In this document: positions 59,170-64,000 of the stretch, in pieces | Position numbering within the stretch: position 1 is the stretch's first letter | Layout: every line of letters starts with the position of its first letter | Assembly (NCBI RefSeq): GCF_004353905.1 | Contig: NZ_SMOD01000003.1 | Span: forward strand, 248,001-312,000 | Length of the DNA stretch: 64,000 nt | Reading direction: 5' to 3' | DNA from: Paraburkholderia guartelaensis | GTDB taxonomy: Bacteria; Pseudomonadota; Gammaproteobacteria; Burkholderiales; Burkholderiaceae | The notes under the pieces: model-generated | What the model saw: only the letters and a program-made list of their open reading frames with translations | The model's database searches: none | What the model was told of the DNA's origin: nothing | Made by a program: the position numbers and the translations under genes

Positions 59170-59922
59170 CTATCGGCTCAACGCGGCCTGAGCCCGTTGC
59201 AGCCACTCGCTATTATGCTCGCGGGCGTGACGCGGCCAGTGCTTCGCGTCGTGCACGATATCGGCGTAAAGCTCGCGTGCGCGCTGGCGGTCGGCGTCGC
59301 CGGGCTGCTTTGCCAGCCAGTCGGCGAAGAGACAACGCGGGGCGGCGTCGCTCGCGCACGAGAGCGCGGCTTCGAACGCGGCGCGCGTGCCCGCTGCGCC
59401 ATTCGCGGCGAGCGCCCGTGCATACAGCAAGGTGGGATCCGGCTGCTGGCGGGCGACAGGCTGGACGGCGAACAGCTTTTCGAGCGTCTCCTGCGTGGCC
59501 ACGGCATTACCGTTGGCAAACTGCGCACGCGCGAGGCCCTCGAGCAAGGCGGGATCGGATGCGAACGGTCCGGTCGCTGCCGCCTGGTAATGCTCGAGCG
59601 CTTCGACGGCGTTGCCCGCGTCGAGCAGCGCAGCGCCCAGGCGCATACGGTGCGCGACAGTCGGCGCGCGGTCGAAATCCATGCGTGCTTCGCGCACCGC
59701 GCGGTTGGGATCGACCAGTTGCGAGATGGCCCGGCCTGTTGCCCTCGCCCCGCGCGACTGGCGCAGGCTCGGCAGATAAATGACGAAGAAGTAGACGAGG
59801 CTGCCGAGGCCGGGGAAAAGAAACAGGATCAGCAGCCAGTACATGTTCTGCTGGTTGCGGATGGCATGCACTGCAAAGAGCAGGGCAATGATGACGTAAA
59901 GGCTGATTCCGAAAATGCGCAT
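59170..59922 (-). CDS. membrane-anchored TPR-like protein
   Basis: The protein is 250 residues from the ATG at 59922. Two N-terminal hydrophobic segments (about 3-19 and 25-46, with YWLLILFLFPGLGSLVYFFVIYLP) anchor it; the pair resembles the PLDc_N region of other envelope proteins. The soluble part (about 60-250) is helical and TPR-like, with AHRMRLGAALLDAGNAVEALEHYQAA and ALLEGLARAQFANGNAVATQETLEKLF. It probably scaffolds other proteins at the inner membrane. It follows the ankyrin gene on the same strand. Confidence 0.8.
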   Translation of the reverse strand: MRIFGISLYVIIALLFAVHAIRNQQNMYWLLILFLFPGLGSLVYFFVIYLPSLRQSRGARATGRAISQLVDPNRAVREARMDFDRAPTVAHRMRLGAALLDAGNAVEALEHYQAAATGPFASDPALLEGLARAQFANGNAVATQETLEKLFAVQPVARQQPDPTLLYARALAANGAAGTRAAFEAALSCASDAAPRCLFADWLAKQPGDADRQRARELYADIVHDAKHWPRHAREHNSEWLQRAQAALSR

Positions 59923-59978
59923 TGACGAGAGGGCCCAGTGTGGTGCGTGATTGGGTGTGACGTGTCGCAAGCGGTCGA

Positions 59979-60003
59979 ATTGATCCGAAGCTGGCGGATC
60001 AAT
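59979..60003. repeat. hairpin overlapping the ankyrin stop codon
   Basis: ATTGATCCG and CGGATCAAT form a perfect 9-bp stem with a 7-base loop. It covers the stop of the ankyrin gene and precedes the TPR gene by 57 bases. No T-run is present. Confidence 0.5.
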
Positions 60004-60643
60004 GGCGACGCCCGTGCAGTTTGCGCTGCAGCGACTCCAGCTTTTCAATGATACCCGCCGGCAGCTTGCGTTCGCGCGCAATCGCCATGCTATCGCGGCC
60101 TTGCGGATCGGCAATGGACGGATCGGCTCCCGCTTCGATCAGCAGCGCGAGGGTAGCGAGCCGTTTGAGCCGCGCGGCATAGAAAAGCGGCGTTTCTCCG
60201 TGCGCCTTGAGGTTCAGTTGAGGCCGCGCTTTCAGCAGCGCGCGGCAGACCCGTTCGTCATCGCGCCATACCGCTGCCCAAAGCGAATAACTGGCGTTGG
60301 CGCCTTGTTCGAGAAGGAACTCGACGAGCGGGAAATTTTCTCCACGCGCCACGGCGTACCAGAGCGGCGTGGCGCGGAAGTCGCCCTCGTCTTCGTCCAT
60401 TGGCACGACCTGTTCGAGAGCCGCGCCGCGTTCGAGCAGAACCTTCACAGTGGCGATGCCGTTCGATTCATGTAGCGTGGCGCTGCTGCCAGGCTTGACT
60501 GCGCACGCCCGGTGCAACGCGGTATGGCCTTGCGGATCGCTCGCCTCGATGAGTTCGGGTGCCGCTGCACATAGTGCAGCCACGGTCTTCCAGTCCCATA
60601 GGCGGGCTGCGGAAAAAAGAGCTGTCCTCGATGGTTTCGTCAT
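59999..60643 (-). CDS. ankyrin-repeat protein
   Basis: The protein is 214 residues from the ATG at 60643. Five or so ankyrin repeats are visible: DPQGHTALHRACAV, VKVLLERGAALEQV, TPLWYAVARGENFPLVEFLLEQGANA, GETPLFYAARLKRLATLALLIEAGADPS and DPQGRDSMAIARERK. No signal peptide or membrane segment is present, so it is cytosolic. The role is protein binding, with the partner unknown. It is encoded upstream of the TPR-like membrane protein, a pairing that suggests both are scaffolds in one process. Confidence 0.88.
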   Translation of the reverse strand: MTKPSRTALFSAARLWDWKTVAALCAAAPELIEASDPQGHTALHRACAVKPGSSATLHESNGIATVKVLLERGAALEQVVPMDEDEGDFRATPLWYAVARGENFPLVEFLLEQGANASYSLWAAVWRDDERVCRALLKARPQLNLKAHGETPLFYAARLKRLATLALLIEAGADPSIADPQGRDSMAIARERKLPAGIIEKLESLQRKLHGRRH

Positions 60644-60803
60644 GGTCCCGCCGCATTGGAGCAACTGCCGGAATGTCGTGAATTCTATCCGTATCGTCCA
60701 ATGAGCGTTCTTTTGTTGATTCTCGTCCGCAGCAAAAAAAGGCGAAGAATGTTAGGAGACCGATACGCACTGCGTTCCCATCGAAACGCGTTAGTGCGGT
60801 GGA

Positions 60804-61940
60804 TTACGACGAATGCGTCGGGTTCGAAACGCGTCTGCCGCCGTGACGCCGGGTACGGTCCCTGCGCGCTGCGAGCACGGCCGTTATCAGCGTCAGCGCG
60901 AAGAGCGCCAGTGCTGCCGCGCCTGCAATGCCGCCTGCCTTGCGCAGCCAGAACAGTTCGGCGAGACCGCCTGTCACGCGCATGGCAAGGCCCGCATGGA
61001 GCACGGCGAGCGGCGCGTAGAACAACGGATGGTATTTCACGGGCAGCCGCGTGAGCGCGGGCACGATGACCGGCGCGTGGCCAAACACCATGGAAAACAC
61101 GAAGCCGAGCGTGAGCGCGTGGAGGGCGGCGTCATGCCATGGATGGCCCGGCATCAGCGCACCGGCGAGGCCGAGCACGCCGCTGAGCGCGAGCCAGCCA
61201 TAGCCACCAAGCAGACACACCGCGATAAAGCGTGTGAGCGCGCGCTGGTGCACCGTCCTGCGCGCAATGTCATAGTTGGCCAGCCACAAGGCGAGCAGGA
61301 CGATTCCTGCCGCGAACAGGCGCGTTCCGTATTCGGGCTTCCATAGCGCCCAGGGCAGGCTCGCGATCATCGTGGCGACTGGCACAAAAAACGCATATTT
61401 GGCGGCGCGCGGCAGTCGCAGCATGCGGGTGAGTTCGAGCCGCTCGGCGGCGATCGTCAAAACCAGAAACGAGAGCCAGCACAGCACGGAAGACGAAACA
61501 TCGTTCGTCATCGCCCAGACCAGATTGCCGAACCACCAGCCAAGCACCGCGAGCGCGAGCACGCCAAGATGGAGGGCCGGTTGCTTGCGCAACACCTGCA
61601 GGCTCGCGACGAGAGAAACGCTCGCCGCCGCGATGAGCAGCCATTGCGCGGCCGCGGGCGCAGCGCCTGCGATCAGCACGATGCCCGCAGCGATCGCGCA
61701 GGCGGGCGCCAGCAGATAAACCGATCGCTGCAGCGCGACCGCGCGTTCGAGGCTGACGAGCGCGCCGAAAAAGACCGGCAGCATCAGCACGCCGTGCCAC
61801 GCGACACTCGTCATCGCGTGATCGGGTACGTGAACGCCGAGCCGCGCAAGTCCCGCCATCACCGCGCAAACGAGTACGAGGACGATCGTCAGCGCGGCGA
61901 CGAGCTTTCCGAAGTGGCGCAGTGATGGGACGATGTTCAT
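60804..61940 (-). CDS. NnrS-like multi-pass membrane protein
   Basis: The protein has 378 residues with about 12 hydrophobic segments. HDAALHALTLGFVFSMVFGHAPVIVPALTRLPVKYHPLFYAPLAVLHAGLAMR near residues 270-320 resembles the His-rich core of NnrS-type heme/copper membrane proteins, which help cells with nitrosative stress. Assignment to NnrS is likely but not certain, because the N-terminal part is not typical. It is encoded 49 bases after a DUF59 (MIP18-type) gene on the same strand. Confidence 0.6.
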   Translation of the reverse strand: MNIVPSLRHFGKLVAALTIVLVLVCAVMAGLARLGVHVPDHAMTSVAWHGVLMLPVFFGALVSLERAVALQRSVYLLAPACAIAAGIVLIAGAAPAAAQWLLIAAASVSLVASLQVLRKQPALHLGVLALAVLGWWFGNLVWAMTNDVSSSVLCWLSFLVLTIAAERLELTRMLRLPRAAKYAFFVPVATMIASLPWALWKPEYGTRLFAAGIVLLALWLANYDIARRTVHQRALTRFIAVCLLGGYGWLALSGVLGLAGALMPGHPWHDAALHALTLGFVFSMVFGHAPVIVPALTRLPVKYHPLFYAPLAVLHAGLAMRVTGGLAELFWLRKAGGIAGAAALALFALTLITAVLAARRDRTRRHGGRRVSNPTHSS

Positions 61941-61989
61941 GATGTGTGCTTGCGCGCCGCGAGTTTGACTCCGGCGCTTGCGCGGTCGG

Positions 61990-62328
61990 TCAGTCGGGCT
62001 CCCAGCCCAGAACGGCGCGCGCTGCCTCGCTCATCATGGCGGGCTCCCACGCGGGCTCCCACACAAGCGCGACTTCGATGGGCACGCCCTCGGGCACGGA
62101 CTCCTCGGCCACGGCCTGCACCTCGTCCATGATGAGTTGCCCCATCGGGCACGCGGGCGAGGTCATGGTGATTTCGATCTTCAGACCTTCGTCGCCGAGT
62201 TCCACGCCATAAACGAGTCCCAGGTCGACGATGTTCACGCCCACTTCGGGGTCGATCACGCAGCGCAGCGCGTCGCGGACCTCGCGTCCTTCGTCCGTGT
62301 CGTCGAGTTTGAGGGAGGTCGTGTTCAT
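61990..62328 (-). CDS. DUF59/MIP18-family metal-sulfur cluster assembly protein
   Basis: The protein is 112 residues from the ATG at 62328. DALRCVIDPEVGVNIVDLGLVYGVEL is the classical DUF59 signature, and TSPACPMGQLIMDEVQ carries the conserved Cys. Relatives (SufT, PaaD, Cia2) take part in iron-sulfur cluster delivery. With the NnrS-like gene behind it, the pair may serve repair of Fe-S enzymes under nitric oxide stress. That is inference from family and context. A long palindrome lies 50 bases upstream of the start. Confidence 0.9.
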   Translation of the reverse strand: MNTTSLKLDDTDEGREVRDALRCVIDPEVGVNIVDLGLVYGVELGDEGLKIEITMTSPACPMGQLIMDEVQAVAEESVPEGVPIEVALVWEPAWEPAMMSEAARAVLGWEPD

Positions 62329-62377
62329 GGGGGACTCGTGATAAACGATAGGACACCAAACCATATGAGGATGATAT

Positions 62378-62404
62378 AAAACATTCACGTTTGATGAATG
62401 TTTT
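62378..62404. promoter_or_regulatory. 27-bp perfect palindrome, candidate NO-regulator (NsrR-like) operator
   Basis: AAAACATTCA (62378-62387) and TGAATGTTTT (62395-62404) are perfect inverted arms with a 7-base spacer. It is 50 bases upstream of the DUF59 start. The AAnATnCA pattern in each arm resembles NsrR-type sites. Low GC and its position argue for an operator. Confidence 0.55.
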
Positions 62405-62710
62405 GATCATCATAACGCTCTAGCGCATTCCGGCCCTGTGCTAATTGGCCGCAGAACATGCCAAAAAAATAAACAGGGACTGAAAGTAGGCGGAAATAAA
62501 CCGCACGTTCGCATCATTTCGGCGACTACAGCGCAATGAACCGCACACGTTGCGCATGCATCGATTTTCGCAAGAGCTTGTTGCGTCATCTGCCTCTAAT
62601 GCGTACGCAGCCGGCGCCGTATACGCAGTAACTCTCGCAGTGCGTGCCCGCGAAGGCGGGGTGCCGCTTGCTCAGGCACGCTCCTCAAATTATTAGAAAA
62701 CGACAGACTG
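62405..62710. other. 306-base leader of the chemotaxis gene
   Basis: No gene is seen here. It holds a tentative sigma-28 promoter and a GC-rich tail ending at the ATG of the chemoreceptor gene. Confidence 0.35.
62470..62496 (+). promoter_or_regulatory. tentative sigma-28 (FliA) promoter
   Basis: TAAA (62470-62473), fifteen bases, then GGCGGAAA (62489-62496) partly match TAAA-N15-GCCGATAA (5/8 in the -10 element). It lies about 214 bases before the chemoreceptor ATG. Confidence 0.3.
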
Positions 62711-64000
62711 ATGAAGCTTTCATTTGTGCAAAGGCTTTGGTTGCCGCTGATTTTGAGCCTCGTGTGTCTCGCAGGCGTATCGATTTATGACGCGTGGCAG
62801 ATGCGGGCAACGCGCCTCGAGGAGCGCAAGGCGGATTTGAAGCACGCCTCGGAAATCGCGCTCGCCGTGGTGAAGTCATACGGCGAACGCGCCAATGCCG
62901 GTACGTTGTCGCAAGAAGACGCCCAGAAGCGCGCGATGGAAGCCGTCAAGAACATGAAGTATGGCGAGGGCGGCTACTTCGGCATTATGAATTCGCAGTA
63001 CGTGCTGCTGATGAATGCCGCGAGCCCGCACCTCGTCGGCAAGAACGTCGGTGACTTTCAGGATTCGAACGGCGTTTATCTGTTCAAGGAAATCGTTTCC
63101 GTCATCAAGCAGGAAGGTCAGGGCTTCGTGTCCTATTCGTTCAAGCGCGTCGGCTCGGACGAGGTCGCGCCGAAGATCTCCTATAGCGTGAGCTACCAGC
63201 CGTGGGACTGGATTCTCACGACGGGTCTTTATGTCGACGATATCGACGCGGCGTTCCGCGTAACGCTCTATTGGAGCCTCGGCATTCTGGCGGTGATCGC
63301 GCTGGCGCTCTCGGCGGTCGTGGCGGTGGTGAACCGGGGCATCCTGCGCTCGCTGGGGGGTGAGCCCGCCTACGCGGCGCAAATCGCCAACCGCATCGCC
63401 AACAACGACTTGACCGCCGTAGTGGAGATTGCAGCGGACGACCGTTCGAGCCTGCTGTTTTCGATGAAGCGCATGCAGGCGCAGCTTACGCAGACCATCG
63501 ACACGATCAAGCATTCGGCTGACTCCATCGCCACCGCGACCAACGAGATTGCCGCCGGCAATCAGGATCTCTCGCAGCGCACGGAAGAGCAGGCCGCATC
63601 GCTCGCGCAAACGGCGGCGAGCATGGAGCAGCTCACGTCCACAGTTTCGCAGAATGCCGACAGCGCCCGCGAGGCGAACCAGCTCGCCGCGCAAGCCGCC
63701 GAGGCTGCTGAGCAAGGCGGCGCTGTAGTCTCGCGTGTGGTGCAGACCATGGAGGACATCAACGCCAGTTCGGATCGCATAGCGAGCATCGTCGGCATTA
63801 TCGAAAGCATCGCGTTCCAGACCAATATTCTCGCGCTCAATGCGGCTGTCGAAGCGGCGCGTGCCGGCGAGCAGGGGCGTGGTTTTGCCGTGGTGGCTTC
63901 GGAGGTGCGTTCGCTCGCGCAGCGTTCGTCGGCGGCGTCGAAGGAAATCAAGGAGCTGATTCACGAATCGGTCGAACGCTCGCATGCTGGCGCGTCTCAC
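62711..64000 (+). CDS. methyl-accepting chemotaxis protein, 3' end missing
   Basis: 430 codons are present from the ATG at 62711 to the window edge. A signal anchor (about 8-28) and a periplasmic sCache_2-type ligand domain (about 35-185, with [32 protein letters not shown] and [16 protein letters not shown]) are followed by a second transmembrane helix (about 188-210) and a HAMP-like linker. The cytoplasmic signalling domain begins near 265 and reaches the conserved tip, with [41 protein letters not shown]. Such receptors sense small organic acids and control CheA. The last part is outside the window. Confidence 0.93.
   Translation, partial: MKLSFVQRLWLPLILSLVCLAGVSIYDAWQMRATRLEERKADLKHASEIALAVVKSYGERANAGTLSQEDAQKRAMEAVKNMKYGEGGYFGIMNSQYVLLMNAASPHLVGKNVGDFQDSNGVYLFKEIVSVIKQEGQGFVSYSFKRVGSDEVAPKISYSVSYQPWDWILTTGLYVDDIDAAFRVTLYWSLGILAVIALALSAVVAVVNRGILRSLGGEPAYAAQIANRIANNDLTAVVEIAADDRSSLLFSMKRMQAQLTQTIDTIKHSADSIATATNEIAAGNQDLSQRTEEQAASLAQTAASMEQLTSTVSQNADSAREANQLAAQAAEAAEQGGAVVSRVVQTMEDINASSDRIASIVGIIESIAFQTNILALNAAVEAARAGEQGRGFAVVASEVRSLAQRSSAASKEIKELIHESVERSHAGASH

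Noticed and set aside
1..64000. Mobile elements, CRISPR arrays, tRNA or rRNA genes, defence islands
   Set aside because: I looked for transposase or integrase motifs, regular spaced repeats, attachment sites and RNA gene signatures and saw none.

Overview
The window is high-GC bacterial chromosome DNA. The Burkholderia-type OmpC-like porin ending in Phe, the many LysR regulators, the DUF934/sulfite-reductase pair, the persulfide dioxygenase-rhodanese fusion and the LrgAB pair all point to a betaproteobacterium of the Burkholderiaceae, most like Paraburkholderia or Caballeronia. That placement is inferred from gene families, not from a marker gene. I see no rRNA, tRNA, insertion sequence, phage gene or CRISPR array. 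The content is dense accessory metabolism: seven LysR regulators, two MocR-type GntR/aminotransferase regulators, one AraC regulator and six MFS transporters.

Layout. 1-6.5 kb: the start of an alpha/beta hydrolase, an EamA exporter divergent from a LysR gene, a BON-domain periplasmic protein, an MFS transporter, a small exported repeat protein and a GGDEF cyclase. 6.6-15.8 kb: an SLC13 permease, a membrane-anchored hydrolase, an HtrA protease divergent from an AI-2E-type permease, a Tat-type amidohydrolase and an unusual zinc-ribbon/TolA-like membrane protein. 15.8-22 kb: a leftward group of enolase-superfamily enzyme, betaine-type binding protein, porin and LysR regulator, divergent from a MocR regulator. 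22-25.2 kb: nitrilase, divergent LysR and a Rieske oxygenase. 25.2-29.6 kb: DUF1801, LrgB, LrgA, then a FecR / OmpA-lipoprotein / CHASE2 operon. 30-33.5 kb: an organic-acid module (MFS, tartrate/D-malate-type dehydrogenase, divergent LysR). 33.5-36.1 kb: a PdxR-like regulator divergent from a PaiB-like protein, then a cupin. 36.2-41.3 kb: a sugar-acid operon (SMP-30 lactonase, GarD/UxaA dehydratase, MFS, Ldh-type dehydrogenase) with a good promoter and an operator-like inverted repeat. 41.3-44.1 kb: small proteins, a CBS protein and a LysR. 44.1-54.4 kb: DHA2 exporter, sulfite reductase with DUF934, two translationally coupled MFS genes, nitronate monooxygenase, RidA and two LysR genes. 54.5-62.4 kb: an exported propeller-like protein, the persulfide dioxygenase-rhodanese fusion, an AraC regulator, small membrane proteins, TPR and ankyrin proteins, and an NnrS-like/DUF59 pair. 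62.7 kb to the end: the start of a methyl-accepting chemotaxis protein.

No single obviously new system stands out. The best candidates for a second look are the enolase/binding-protein/porin unit that has no ABC permease or ATPase nearby, the DUF59/NnrS-like pair under a long perfect palindrome, the FecR/OmpA/CHASE2 operon with no catalytic output domain, and the zinc-ribbon/TolA-like/TPR-like membrane protein.
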